From: an uncultured Ruminococcus sp.
Lineage (GTDB): Bacteria; Bacillota; Clostridia; Oscillospirales; Acutalibacteraceae
Assembly: GCA_905233145.1 (NCBI GenBank)
Contig: CAJODI010000038.1
Coordinates: 1 to 34,378 of the forward strand
Direction: 5' to 3'
DNA length: 34,378 bases
This document shows, in pieces, positions 23,844 through 32,220 of this stretch; the stretch's first letter is position 1; every line of letters starts with the position of its first letter. Made by a program: the position numbers and the translations under genes. Below the pieces are notes generated by a model. The model saw nothing but the letters and a program-made list of their open reading frames with translations, did not search any database and was not told the DNA's origin.

Positions 23844-25118
23844 TTACCCTCCGTTATCAATAAGCTCGGCGTTGCCGCCAAAGCTGTTGTATACCTCAAA
23901 AAAGTCAGGGAAGCTTTTGTTTACGCTCAGAGCGTCGGAACAGATGATCTCTCCGTACGCACCTGCGGCGCAAGCTGCCGCCGACATAATTATTCTGTGA
24001 TCGTTGCAGCCGTCAACGCTGCCGCCGCGAAGCCTTCCTACTCCTGTGATCTCTAGCCCGTCAGGAAGCTCTCTGACCCTTCCGCCAAGCGCGCTTATCA
24101 TATCTGCGGTTGAAGAGAGCCTGTCACTCTCCTTGATTCTGAGCCGAGCTGCGTTTATGATTTTTGTTGTTCCTTCGGCAAAGCAAGCGCAAACAGCAAG
24201 AGCCGGCACGAGATCCGGAATCTGCGAAACGTCAAGCACAAGCGCGCTCATTTCGGCTTTTTCTACAAAAACTCTGTTTTCACTCTGCTCAACTCTCGCA
24301 CCGAAGCGTCTCAAAATTTTTGCGATCTCTCTGTCGCCCTGTGCGGAGTTTTTGCTGACATTTTTCACCATAACACTGCCGCCTATCGCCGCGCTGACCA
24401 TAAAGAACGCTGCCTGCGACCAGTCGCCGTCTGTTTTATAATCGGCAGGAATATACTTCTGACCGCCCTTGATGTGCCAGCCGCTGTCCGTAGTTTCAAC
24501 GCTGACTCCGAATTTTGACATGGTGCGGATCGTCATTTCGATATATCCCACGCTTTCGGGCGGAGAAGTGAGCACGATATCGCTGTCTCCCTCAAGCAGC
24601 GGAAGCGCGAACATAAGTCCTGTGATGAACTGTGAGCTGATATTGCCCGGAAGCTCAAAGCTTCCGCTTTTGAGCTGACCGCTGACAGACAGCGGAAGCG
24701 CACCTCCGGTATGACATTCAACTCCGTTTTTCGGCAGGATATCGGCAAAAATTCCAACCGGACGTGAAACAAGGCTGCCATGCCCCACAAAGCTCGCCGA
24801 AACTCCGCCTGCCGCCGCCACCGGCACAAAAAACCTGAGCGTGCTGCCGCTTTCGCCGCAGTCGAGCACGGCGGTTTTGTCCTTGAAAACATCTGTTCCG
24901 TCTACTGTAAGGACATCGTTTTCAAGTCCGATTTTTGCGCCTAACGCCCTTGCGCAGCCTATGGTCGCCTTTATATCATTTGAAAGGGCAACCGGGCTGA
25001 TTTTGCAAACTCCGCCCGAAAGCATTGCGCAGATCACGGCGCGATGGACATCGCTTTTTGAGGGAGGAACGCTCACCTCTCCGCGCGGTGTAAACGGCTT
25101 GTAAATTACATTTTTCAT
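23844..25118 (-). CDS. aroA: 3-phosphoshikimate 1-carboxyvinyltransferase (EPSP synthase)
   Basis: This 424-residue enzyme joins phosphoenolpyruvate to shikimate 3-phosphate. It shows the N-terminal PPSKSDVHRAV block with the substrate-binding Lys, DCGESGSTLRFFVPVAA at about 90-106, and FELPGNISSQFITGLMFALP. The C-terminal ARLRIKESDRLSSTADMISA block and GCNDHRIIMSAA are present. It starts 4 bp after aroB ends. All expected blocks are intact. Confidence 0.96.
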   Translation of the reverse strand: MKNVIYKPFTPRGEVSVPPSKSDVHRAVICAMLSGGVCKISPVALSNDIKATIGCARALGAKIGLENDVLTVDGTDVFKDKTAVLDCGESGSTLRFFVPVAAAGGVSASFVGHGSLVSRPVGIFADILPKNGVECHTGGALPLSVSGQLKSGSFELPGNISSQFITGLMFALPLLEGDSDIVLTSPPESVGYIEMTIRTMSKFGVSVETTDSGWHIKGGQKYIPADYKTDGDWSQAAFFMVSAAIGGSVMVKNVSKNSAQGDREIAKILRRFGARVEQSENRVFVEKAEMSALVLDVSQIPDLVPALAVCACFAEGTTKIINAARLRIKESDRLSSTADMISALGGRVRELPDGLEITGVGRLRGGSVDGCNDHRIIMSAAACAAGAYGEIICSDALSVNKSFPDFFEVYNSFGGNAELIDNGG

Positions 25119-25122
25119 ATTA

Positions 25123-26172
25123 TTATACCGTTATAAATTCTTTGAGCCTGTCAAGCTCAATTTTTTTTGTAAAGCTTTCTCCTATTTTTGTCAGAAGCAC
25201 GAGATTGATAGTGCCTCCGGCTGTTTTTTTGTCTGACCTTGCCGCTTCCGCAATTTCGGCAAAGCTGCTGTCGTCCGTTGTGGGAAGTCCGTATTTTTTG
25301 CAAAGTAAAGCAATTCTTTCCGCGGTTCCCGGCTCGGTATATCCTTGCTTTTCACCTGCCTTGGCAATCATCACCATTCCGACAGCAACCGCCATTCCAT
25401 GAGTAATTCCCGAAAAGCCGTGAAGCTTTTCAATTGAGTGACCGAGCGTGTGACCAAAGTTGAGCAGCATTCTCTCCCCAGCTTCGCGCTCGTCGCGGCT
25501 TACAACGTCGCGCTTGATGGAAACGCAGATTTCTATAACGTCCTCAATTTTGCCGAGAACGTTTTCTGCTTCAAGACTCTCAAAAAACGCGCTGTCCTTG
25601 ATGCAGCCGTATTTAATAACCTCGCCCATTCCGTCGCGGATGAATTCATCCGGAAGCGTCGTAAGCGCGTCGGGATCGATCAGAACCGCAATCGGCTGAT
25701 GAAACGCTCCCACAAGGTTTTTTCCGGCAGGAAGATCTACTCCGGTCTTGCCGCCCACCGAGGAATCAACCTGAGCCAAAAGCGAGGTGGGAACCTGGAT
25801 AAAATCAATTCCTCTCAGATATGTTGCCGCGGCAAAGCCAGCCATATCTCCGCAAACTCCGCCGCCCAGAGCAACTATAATATCCTTGCGCGTCATGCCG
25901 AATTCGGCAAGATCGGCGTAGATTTTTGAAATCGTATCAAGCGTTTTTGAGCTTTCGCCTGCTTTGAAAACATGCGAAAACACCTCAAAGCCGCTGTTTT
26001 CTAAAGATTTTTCAATCCTTTCAAGATACAAGGGAGCAACGTTCGTGTCGGAAATCACAGTCACTTTTTTGGCGGCAGAAAGGCGTTTTGCTGTTTCTCC
26101 GACGCTGTCGAGCACGCCCTTTTCTATAAAAATATCATAAGGTTTGCCCGTTGAAACATGAACAATTCTCAT
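25123..26172 (-). CDS. aroB: 3-dehydroquinate synthase
   Basis: This protein of about 349 residues converts DAHP to 3-dehydroquinate, using NAD and a metal ion. It has ALGGGVCGDMAGFAAATYLR, then QVPTSLLAQVDSSVGGKTG, GEVIKYGCI and the metal-binding FGHTLGHSIE. Two starts are possible. A GTG at 26184 overlaps the tyrA stop as GTGA. The ATG at 26172, four codons later, begins MRIVHVSTG. I report the ATG because family members begin near this point, but the GTG coupling is credible. Confidence 0.94.
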   Translation of the reverse strand: MRIVHVSTGKPYDIFIEKGVLDSVGETAKRLSAAKKVTVISDTNVAPLYLERIEKSLENSGFEVFSHVFKAGESSKTLDTISKIYADLAEFGMTRKDIIVALGGGVCGDMAGFAAATYLRGIDFIQVPTSLLAQVDSSVGGKTGVDLPAGKNLVGAFHQPIAVLIDPDALTTLPDEFIRDGMGEVIKYGCIKDSAFFESLEAENVLGKIEDVIEICVSIKRDVVSRDEREAGERMLLNFGHTLGHSIEKLHGFSGITHGMAVAVGMVMIAKAGEKQGYTEPGTAERIALLCKKYGLPTTDDSSFAEIAEAARSDKKTAGGTINLVLLTKIGESFTKKIELDRLKEFITV

Positions 26173-26180
26173 TAAATCAA

Positions 26181-27011
26181 TCACTCTCCCAAATCCTGCT
26201 TTACCCTGTGACCGCGCTCCAAAAGCTCAGAGAGCTCTTGGCTGTCGTTGCTTTTTATTGCGTTTGAAATCGCCGTTATGTTTTCGATCAGGATATCAAG
26301 CTCCTTGATGAGCGGCTCGCGGTTTTCAATAAACAGCTCGCTCCAAAGCTTTGAGTTTATGTTCGCGACGCGCGAAACGTCGCGGTAGCTTCCTGCCGAA
26401 AATCCCTTGTGGTTGGGACATGACGGACTGAGCACATAGGCGCACGCCAATACATGAGGGACCTGAGAGGTAAAAGCAATCATTCTGTCGTGCTCCTCGG
26501 GAGTGGCGACCTTGATTGTTCCAAAGCCGATTTGCCTTGCAAAGCCTGCCAAAAAATCAACCTTTTCCATCGCAGCGCCGCAGGGAGTTATAATAAAGCT
26601 CGCGCCCATGTACAAATCCGCGTCGCTGACGTCAAAGCCGTTTTTCTCCTTGCCCGCCATCGGGTGACTGCCGATAAAGGTGAAGCCAAACCTTTTGGCA
26701 AGCTCGGTCATCTGCGGACAAATCGCGCTTTTTATTCCAGAAGCGTCGGTAACGATTGTGCTTTTTTTGATATATGAGCCGTTTTTTTCTATAAACTCAA
26801 CGCACGCACCGGGATACATACACAGAATCACCAAATCTGCTTTTTGTATATCCTCAACCGCGCCAATAACGTCAATTGCTCCGGCGTCAAAAGCCTTTTG
26901 AGCAACTGACTGAGTTCTGTTGATACCGATAACGGTATGCCTTGTATGTTTTTTTATTGCCTTGCAATAGCTTCCGCCGATGATTCCAAGACCTACAACT
27001 GCAATAACCAT
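26181..27011 (-). CDS. tyrA: Prephenate dehydrogenase
   Basis: This 276-residue NAD-dependent enzyme converts prephenate to 4-hydroxyphenylpyruvate for tyrosine. The Rossmann start VVGLGIIGGSYCKAIK immediately follows the chosen ATG at 27011, which has GGAGA 7 bp upstream. The reading frame is open 52 codons further upstream, but that part overlaps the small membrane protein gene and is not conserved. SHPMAGKEKNGF and the FTSQVPHVLA block with its His are present. There is no C-terminal ACT domain, so tyrosine feedback through such a domain is not expected. Confidence 0.93.
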   Translation of the reverse strand: MVIAVVGLGIIGGSYCKAIKKHTRHTVIGINRTQSVAQKAFDAGAIDVIGAVEDIQKADLVILCMYPGACVEFIEKNGSYIKKSTIVTDASGIKSAICPQMTELAKRFGFTFIGSHPMAGKEKNGFDVSDADLYMGASFIITPCGAAMEKVDFLAGFARQIGFGTIKVATPEEHDRMIAFTSQVPHVLACAYVLSPSCPNHKGFSAGSYRDVSRVANINSKLWSELFIENREPLIKELDILIENITAISNAIKSNDSQELSELLERGHRVKQDLGE

Positions 27012-27030
27012 AAGCTCTTCTCCGTTAATT

Positions 27031-27231
27031 CTATTTAAAAAGTCCTCCGTCGCCGTCGTAATACTCCATGTCGGAAATATCTTTTTTATCTTCCATATTG
27101 TATTCGCTGTTTTCAAAAAGACCCTTTCCGGTTCTGTAGCCCAAATTTGAATTGCGAACAAAGGCAACGCCGATCAAAAGAATAACAACAGCAAGGGCAA
27201 TAATTATAATGACAGAAAAAATATTATCCAT
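27031..27231 (-). CDS. Small single-pass membrane protein in the aromatic operon
   Basis: This 66-residue protein has a transmembrane helix at about 4-26 (IIIIALAVVILLIGVAFV) and a short acidic cytoplasmic or external tail (MEDKKDISDMEYYDGDGG). A GGAG site lies properly before the ATG. It fits exactly between aroF (23 bp) and tyrA (19 bp) on the same strand, so it should be transcribed with them. I do not recognise a family. It could be a regulator or scaffold of a pathway enzyme, or simply a carried-along gene. Confidence 0.75.
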   Translation of the reverse strand: MDNIFSVIIIIALAVVILLIGVAFVRNSNLGYRTGKGLFENSEYNMEDKKDISDMEYYDGDGGLFK

Positions 27232-27254
27232 AATAATACTCCTTATTTATGATT

Positions 27255-28259
27255 TTATAATGCCGCCTTTAGCGCGAACACCTTTTTTGCCACCTTGTCA
27301 AACTGCGCCGGAGTCAGTGACTGCGCGCCGTCAGAAAGAGCGTGAGGCGGATCGTTGTGAACCTCGATTATCAGTCCGTCTGCGCCCGCGGCAACAGCCG
27401 CCATAGCCAGCGGCTCGACCAGCCAGGACTTGCCCGAGGCGTGGCTGGGGTCTACGATGACAGGAAGATGCGAGAGCTTTTTGACGATCGGGATAGCCGA
27501 AACGTCGAGCGTATTTCTGGTAAAGCTTTCATAGGTGCGGATGCCGCGCTCGCAGAGCATGACCTTGTCGTTGCCGCCTGCCATAATATATTCCGCGCTC
27601 ATAAGCCATTCTTCGATTGTTGCCGAAAGGCCGCGTTTGAGCAAGATCGGCTTGTCGGTCTTGCCGAGCTCCTTGAGCAGTTCAAAGTTCTGCATGTTTC
27701 TTGCGCCAACCTGAATTATATCCACGTTTTCAAACATATCAATATGAGAGGTTCTCATTATTTCGGTAACAATCGGGAGTCCGGTTTCTTTTCTTGCGAT
27801 TTTGAGCAGATCAAGTCCTTCCGCCTTCAAGCCCTGAAATGCATAAGGAGAAGTGCGCGGCTTAAACGCGCCGCCCCTGAGCAGGGTAGCTCCCGAAGTC
27901 TTGATATCCTTTGCGATCCCGACAATTTGTTCTTCGCTCTCGACCGAGCATGGACCTGCCATAATATGCAGGCTTCCGTCGCCGATTGACACGCTGTCGT
28001 TGATTTTGATAACGGTGTTGTCGGGGTGGAACTTTCTGTTTGCTTTTTTGTACGGCTCTTGAACGCGCTTTACGCTCTCAACTATATCCTGAGCGTCGAT
28101 ATATTCAATATCAACCGCAGTTGTGTCTCCGATAAGACCCAGCACTGTGGACTGTACGCCGTCCCATTTGTTGACCTTGACATTATAATCGCTTTTGAGC
28201 TTTTCAGTAAAATTATAAAGCTGTTCCTCGGTTGCAGACGGTTTTAATACAATAATCAT
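27255..28259 (-). CDS. aroF: 3-deoxy-7-phosphoheptulonate synthase (DAHP synthase, type I beta)
   Basis: This 334-residue first enzyme of the shikimate pathway condenses phosphoenolpyruvate and erythrose 4-phosphate. An N-terminal ferredoxin-like domain (about 1-70, [17 protein letters not shown]) of the kind seen in Thermotoga-type enzymes usually senses tyrosine or phenylalanine. The barrel has MAGPCSVES at about 100, [35 protein letters not shown], and the DPSHASG metal-binding block near the end. It has its own promoter at 28295-28323. Confidence 0.95.
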   Translation of the reverse strand: MIIVLKPSATEEQLYNFTEKLKSDYNVKVNKWDGVQSTVLGLIGDTTAVDIEYIDAQDIVESVKRVQEPYKKANRKFHPDNTVIKINDSVSIGDGSLHIMAGPCSVESEEQIVGIAKDIKTSGATLLRGGAFKPRTSPYAFQGLKAEGLDLLKIARKETGLPIVTEIMRTSHIDMFENVDIIQVGARNMQNFELLKELGKTDKPILLKRGLSATIEEWLMSAEYIMAGGNDKVMLCERGIRTYESFTRNTLDVSAIPIVKKLSHLPVIVDPSHASGKSWLVEPLAMAAVAAGADGLIIEVHNDPPHALSDGAQSLTPAQFDKVAKKVFALKAAL

Positions 28260-28294
28260 TTTTGCACACTCCTTTTATTAAAAGCATTTAGAAT

Positions 28295-28323
28295 ATTTTA
28301 CCACTTTAAAGCATCAAAAACAA
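28295..28323 (-). promoter_or_regulatory. Predicted internal promoter before aroF
   Basis: Read on the minus strand, TTGTTT (28323-28318) and TAAAAT (28300-28295) are 17 bp apart, 36 bp before the aroF start. It would allow aroF-pheA expression independent of aroE-aroK. Confidence 0.55.
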
Positions 28324-28460
28324 TGCAATTATTTGTCTTGTTTCATATTATTTATTGTCAACTGTTGCGAATTTTTCACTTTAGTGAAGGCAATTCTGTC
28401 GTTCACCTATAAATCATCAAACATAAACGTTTGGTTGCAGTTGTAAAAAATTATAGCAAT

Positions 28461-28550
28461 ACTGATACAGTCGGGAACAAACGGATTTTCTTTGTTCAAT
28501 TTTTATCCCCGACCGAAATTTTCCATTGTCCATTTTCAATTTTCCATTAA
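28461..28550 (+). repeat. CGGGAACAAACG element and TCCATT micro-repeats, second copy
   Basis: TCGGGAACAAACG, then CCCCGACCG about 30 bp later, matches the element at 11127-11176. It is followed by TTCCATTGTCCATT-type micro-repeats up to the aroK stop codon. It occupies the aroK-aroF gap with no gene. Confidence 0.5.
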
Positions 28551-28552
28551 AA

Positions 28553-29056
28553 TCAAAGCTTCATTGCCTCCATGACCGCGATTGTGGTTTTCATCGGAGT
28601 TGACTGCCCCGAAACAACCACGTCCGCAGCCGCCATGTAGCGCGGATACCGCTTCATAAAAAGCTCTTCCATTGCCCTGTCCTTGTCCTCTCTCTGCAAA
28701 AGCGGACGGACCTTGTCGTTGCGCAGACGATATTTAATCGTGTCCAAAGGAACATCAAGCAGCACAATTTTGTCCTTGCCCTTGAACACCTTAACGTTTC
28801 TGTCAAAGGTCAGCGCGCCGCCTCCGGAGGCGATTATAAGGTTTTTTTTGTCCGAAAGCTCAATGCAAGCCTGATGCTCAAGCTCCCTAAAGCCGTCCTC
28901 GCCGAGCTTTTCAAAAATCTCCTTCACGCTCATTTCGGCTTTTTCTTCTATATATCTGTCCATATCCAGGAATTTTCTGCCTGTTTTCCTGGCAAGATTC
29001 CTGCCCACGGTTGACTTTCCGCAGCCCATAAATCCGCAAAGCACCACATTATTCAT
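28553..29056 (-). CDS. aroK: Shikimate kinase
   Basis: This 167-residue kinase phosphorylates shikimate with ATP. The Walker A GFMGCGKSTVGRNLA lies just after the start, followed by the MDRYIEEKAEMSVKEIFEKLGE block with the shikimate-binding Asp, FRELEHQA, SGGGALT, and the LID region RNDKVRPLL. The ATG at 29056 is chosen because GAGG lies 7 bp upstream; an ATG two codons earlier is too close to that site. It follows aroE by 24 bp. Confidence 0.95.
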   Translation of the reverse strand: MNNVVLCGFMGCGKSTVGRNLARKTGRKFLDMDRYIEEKAEMSVKEIFEKLGEDGFRELEHQACIELSDKKNLIIASGGGALTFDRNVKVFKGKDKIVLLDVPLDTIKYRLRNDKVRPLLQREDKDRAMEELFMKRYPRYMAAADVVVSGQSTPMKTTIAVMEAMKL

Positions 29057-29080
29057 AACCATACCTCAATTTTCGCCAAG

Positions 29081-29923
29081 TTATCTGCCAAGCAGCTCCT
29101 CGGCGCAATTCGCACAAAGCCTTGCGATATCCTCTTTGTCATAGCGTGAGCCGTCCCATTTTTCGTGGGCGACCACAGCCTGCCAGACAAGCATCGACAT
29201 TCCGCCCTCTGCCCTTGCTCCGTTGGCGCGCGCCTTTTGGATCAGCACTGTGTCAAGAGGATTATAGATCGCGTCGTAAACCGCCGCACATTCGGCGATC
29301 ACAGAATCGCTCACAGGCTGTTCGTCGCTGTGCGGAAACATGCCCACGGGCGTGGCGTTGATAAGCAAATCTATTTTTCCGCTCAGATCGTCGGCAACAA
29401 TATACGAGGTCTGCGCTCCGCTCACCTTTTCTTTGATTTCGGCACACAGACTTTTGGCTTTGTCAACGCTTTTTGCTCTGACCGCAAAGCACAGCGGCTT
29501 GCCTCTAAGCGCGATTTCATACGCCATTGTCCTTGCAACGCCTCCGCAGCCCAAAATCACGATTTTGCCGTCGATTTGTATTTCTGCCGCTTCCAATGCC
29601 TTCAAAAATCCGTCCGGGTCGGTTGTGTAGCCCTTTGATACGCCGCCTGCGTTGTGAACTGTGTTGACGCTGCCATACATCTCAGCCTTGGAGTCAAGCG
29701 CGCTTAGCAGTGGAATTATTCTCTGCTTGTAGGGAATTGTTATATTGTAGCCGTCAAGATATCTGAGAGTGGCAGCGTATTCGGATTCAAAAGCCTGAGG
29801 AACGATATCAAGAGCAGTATATTCTGCGTCTATTCCCGAAAGCGCAAAAAGTCGCTTGTGAATGAAAGGCGACATAGTGTGACCTATCGGATGACCGATT
29901 ACAGCATATTTTTTTGTTTTCAC
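29081..29923 (-). CDS. aroE: Shikimate dehydrogenase
   Basis: This 280-residue NADP-dependent enzyme reduces dehydroshikimate to shikimate. It shows IGHPIGHTMSPFIHK near the N-terminus, NITIPYK with the catalytic Lys (about residues 61-67), the nucleotide loop GCGGVART, and NATPVGMFP. The start is the GTG at 29923, with GGGGGA 7 bp upstream; a TTG two codons earlier adjoins that site. It is the first gene of the minus-strand aromatic operon and is divergent from acpP. Confidence 0.95.
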   Translation of the reverse strand: MKTKKYAVIGHPIGHTMSPFIHKRLFALSGIDAEYTALDIVPQAFESEYAATLRYLDGYNITIPYKQRIIPLLSALDSKAEMYGSVNTVHNAGGVSKGYTTDPDGFLKALEAAEIQIDGKIVILGCGGVARTMAYEIALRGKPLCFAVRAKSVDKAKSLCAEIKEKVSGAQTSYIVADDLSGKIDLLINATPVGMFPHSDEQPVSDSVIAECAAVYDAIYNPLDTVLIQKARANGARAEGGMSMLVWQAVVAHEKWDGSRYDKEDIARLCANCAEELLGR

Positions 29924-29996
29924 AGCCAAATCCCCCTGTTTTTTATATTCAAAACATCAAAAATAAAAATATTTTTAAAAATTTTTAAAATACGTA

Positions 29997-30025
29997 TTGA
30001 CAAAGAAGCAAATAACCAATAATAT
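29997..30025 (+). promoter_or_regulatory. Consensus-like promoter of acpP
   Basis: TTGACA (29997-30002) and TAATAT (30020-30025) have a 17-bp spacer. A second TATAAT at 30081-30086 lies inside the palindrome GTCTATAATTTAGAC (30078-30092), a possible operator close to the gene. Confidence 0.7.
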
Positions 30026-30120
30026 TATCTAGGAGACAATTCATTTGAAACCATTGTAGCATAAAACATGTGCTCTTGTCTATAATTTAGACACAAATCA
30101 ATTTGTAGGAGGAAATTATA

Positions 30121-30348
30121 ATGGTATTGGAAAAAGTAAAGGCTATTCTTGCCGAGCAGTTTGACGTTGAAGAGGATAAGATTACTGCTGAAACAGATCT
30201 TCAGGAGGATCTCGGCGCAGATTCACTTGACGTTGTTGACCTTTTGATGTCAATTGAGGACGAGTTCGAGGTTGAAGTTCCTGATGAAGAAATCGAAAAC
30301 ATCAAAACAGTAGGCGCGCTTGTTTCATATATTGAGGCAAATTCCTAA
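30121..30348 (+). CDS. acpP: Acyl carrier protein
   Basis: This 75-residue acidic protein carries fatty acyl chains on a phosphopantetheine arm. The attachment site is Ser35 in LGADSLDVVDL, and the fold helices EFEVEVPDEEIENIKTVGALVSYI are typical. A strong AGGAGG site precedes the ATG by 7 bp. It is monocistronic, with a strong promoter and a terminator at 30419-30466. The usual fab gene neighbours are absent. Confidence 0.96.
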   Translation: MVLEKVKAILAEQFDVEEDKITAETDLQEDLGADSLDVVDLLMSIEDEFEVEVPDEEIENIKTVGALVSYIEANS

Positions 30349-30389
30349 GAAGCTGTTTATGCGGCTTTATAAGCGCAAAAATATTAAAT

Positions 30390-30418
30390 CAACACCGCGC
30401 AATTTGCGGTATTGCCTT
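30390..30418. repeat. Interspersed hairpin repeat, copy E (miniature)
   Basis: AACACCGCGCAATTTGCGGTATTGCC retains only the outer ends of the family, lacking the first GGC. It lies directly before the acpP terminator. Confidence 0.65.
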
Positions 30419-30466
30419 AAAAGACTGACTCAAGGCTTTTGCCGTTATGAGCAGTCTTTTTTCTTT
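30419..30466 (+). terminator. Intrinsic terminator of acpP
   Basis: AAAAGACTG (30419-30427) pairs with CAGTCTTTT (30452-30460), with an inner CTCA/TGAG pairing. It is followed by TTCTTT. Confidence 0.8.
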
Positions 30467-30560
30467 AGGCAAAACCGCATAATTCATGTGTGCGGACTGC
30501 GCTGTTTGACGGAATAATACGCAAGCAAGGCGTGCGCCGCGAATTGTGCAGTGTTGCCTT
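30466..30560. repeat. Interspersed hairpin repeat, copy F (centre deleted)
   Basis: About 92 bp begin AGGCAAAACCGCATAATTCA and end GTGTTGCC. They keep both arms, including GGAATAATACGCAAGCAAGG, but lack the central 65-70 bp. It lies upstream of the trpB2 promoters. Confidence 0.8.
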
Positions 30561-30584
30561 TATGTACCTTTGACTAATTCAAGC

Positions 30585-30613
30585 TTGAAAAATGCATAAA
30601 ACTCTGCTATAAT
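30585..30613 (+). promoter_or_regulatory. Promoter P1 upstream of trpB2
   Basis: TTGAAA (30585-30590) and TATAAT (30608-30613) have a 17-bp spacer. The leader would be about 160 nt. No T-box or trp attenuator was recognised in it. Confidence 0.7.
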
Positions 30614-30684
30614 AAAATGTACAGTAATTGCTGACATAAATTCATCTGAGAATTGTTTTATTTTTGAAACTTTTATAAAAATCA

Positions 30685-30713
30685 TAGACACAAAAAGGCT
30701 TTTATGATATAAT
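30685..30713 (+). promoter_or_regulatory. Promoter P2 upstream of trpB2
   Basis: TAGACA (30685-30690) and TATAAT (30708-30713) have a 17-bp spacer and an extended -10 TG. It lies nearer the gene than P1. Confidence 0.65.
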
Positions 30714-30781
30714 TAGCAGCAGTTTAAAATGCTAAAGCAAACGCGGATAAATCGCGCAATATAAAAACGGAGGTAAACAAA

Positions 30782-32158
30782 GTGGACGAACAAAAAATTC
30801 CTTACAAAATCTATCTTGACGAAAGCGAGATTCCCTCAAAGTGGTACAATGTTCGCGCGGATATGAAAAACAAACCCGCGCCGCTGCTTAATCCCGGAAC
30901 TCTCAAACCAATGACCGCCGAAGAACTCGCACCGGTATTCTGCGAAGAGCTGGTTGCCCAGGAGCTCAACGATACCGACGCATATATCGACATTCCGGAG
31001 GAAATTCAGAATTTCTATAAAATGTACCGTCCTTCGCCGCTTATCAGGGCATATTTCCTTGAAAAAGCACTTGACACTCCGGCAAAAATTTATTACAAAT
31101 TTGAAGGCAACAACACCAGCGGAAGCCACAAGCTTAACAGCGCGATCGCACAGGCTTATTACGCTAAAAAGCAAGGACTAAAGGGCGTTACAACCGAAAC
31201 CGGCGCAGGTCAGTGGGGCACCGCGCTCTCAATGGCTTGCTCATACTTTGGGCTGGACTGCAAGGTATATATGGTAAAGGTTTCTTATGAACAGAAGCCG
31301 TTCAGACGCGAGGTAATGCGCACCTACGGTGCAAGCGTAACACCGTCGCCGTCAACAACGACAAATATAGGAAAGAAAATCCTTGCCGACCATCCCGGCA
31401 CCACAGGAAGCCTTGGCTGCGCGATCTCCGAGGCTGTTGAGGTTGCAACCACAACCGAAGGCTACCGCTATGTTCTGGGCAGCGTTCTCAATCAGGTTCT
31501 TCTGCACCAGAGCGTAATCGGACTTGAAGCAAAGGCTGCAATGGACAAATTCGGCATAAAGCCCGATATCATCATCGGCTGCGCAGGCGGCGGTTCAAAC
31601 CTTGGCGGACTGATTTCTCCGTTTATGGGCGAAAAGCTCAGAGGCGAGGCTGACTACAGATTTATCGCTGTTGAGCCTGCAAGCTGTCCCAGCTTTACCC
31701 GCGGAAAATTTGCCTATGATTTCTGCGACACCGGAATGGTTTGTCCGCTCGCAAAGATGTATACACTCGGAAGCGGCTTTATTCCTTCGGCAAACCACGC
31801 AGGCGGTCTGCGCTATCACGGCATGAGCTCAACACTTTCTCAGCTTTATCACGACGGCTTTATGGAGGCAACCTCTGTTGAGCAGACCTCGGTATTTGAG
31901 GCAGCAGAGAAGTTTGCAAGAGTTGAGGGAATCCTCCCGGCTCCCGAATCCAGCCACGCTATCCGCGTTGCAATTGACGAAGCTCTCAAGTGCAAAGAAA
32001 CCGGAGAAGAAAAGACAATTCTCTTTGGTCTCACCGGCACAGGCTACTTTGATATGGTCGCTTATGAGAAGTACAACGACGGCGTAATGACCGACTATAT
32101 CCCAACTGACGCAGACCTTGAAAAAGGCTTTGCAGGACTTCCGAAAATAGACCTTTGA
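30782..32158 (+). CDS. TrpB2-type tryptophan synthase beta-like protein
   Basis: This 458-residue PLP enzyme belongs to the TrpB2 branch, which is longer than TrpB1 (about 400) and has an N-terminal extension (YLDESEIPSKWYNVRADM, PLLNPGTLKP). PLP binds Lys117 in NTSGSHKLNSA. ETGAGQWGTAL is the substrate-loop block and CAGGGSNLGGL binds phosphate. The start is GTG at 30782 with GGAGGT 7 bp upstream. TrpB2 proteins make tryptophan from indole and serine and often lack a TrpA partner. No trp gene adjoins here. It has two candidate promoters and its own terminator. Confidence 0.93.
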   Translation: MDEQKIPYKIYLDESEIPSKWYNVRADMKNKPAPLLNPGTLKPMTAEELAPVFCEELVAQELNDTDAYIDIPEEIQNFYKMYRPSPLIRAYFLEKALDTPAKIYYKFEGNNTSGSHKLNSAIAQAYYAKKQGLKGVTTETGAGQWGTALSMACSYFGLDCKVYMVKVSYEQKPFRREVMRTYGASVTPSPSTTTNIGKKILADHPGTTGSLGCAISEAVEVATTTEGYRYVLGSVLNQVLLHQSVIGLEAKAAMDKFGIKPDIIIGCAGGGSNLGGLISPFMGEKLRGEADYRFIAVEPASCPSFTRGKFAYDFCDTGMVCPLAKMYTLGSGFIPSANHAGGLRYHGMSSTLSQLYHDGFMEATSVEQTSVFEAAEKFARVEGILPAPESSHAIRVAIDEALKCKETGEEKTILFGLTGTGYFDMVAYEKYNDGVMTDYIPTDADLEKGFAGLPKIDL

Positions 32159-32178
32159 TAAAATAATCATAAAGTTTA

Positions 32179-32220
32179 AGCGGCACCGCTCAATCGAGAG
32201 GTGCCGCTGTTTTGGTTTTA
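32179..32220 (+). terminator. Intrinsic terminator of trpB2
   Basis: AGCGGCACC (32179-32187) pairs with GGTGCCGCT (32200-32208), followed by GTTTTGGTTTT. The stop codon of the convergent SLOG-like gene lies in its loop. Confidence 0.85.

Noticed and set aside
27012-27167. 52-residue N-terminal extension of TyrA
   Set aside because: It overlaps the well-supported small membrane protein gene, is not like the family, and the internal ATG at 27011 has its own ribosome binding site.
28260-28552. tRNA or small gene in the aroK-aroF gap
   Set aside because: No cloverleaf, no supported frame; the gap holds a promoter and dispersed micro-repeats.
30562-30781. T-box or trp leader peptide upstream of trpB2
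   Set aside because: No T-box sequence, antiterminator pair or Trp-rich short frame is visible; two plain promoters explain the region.
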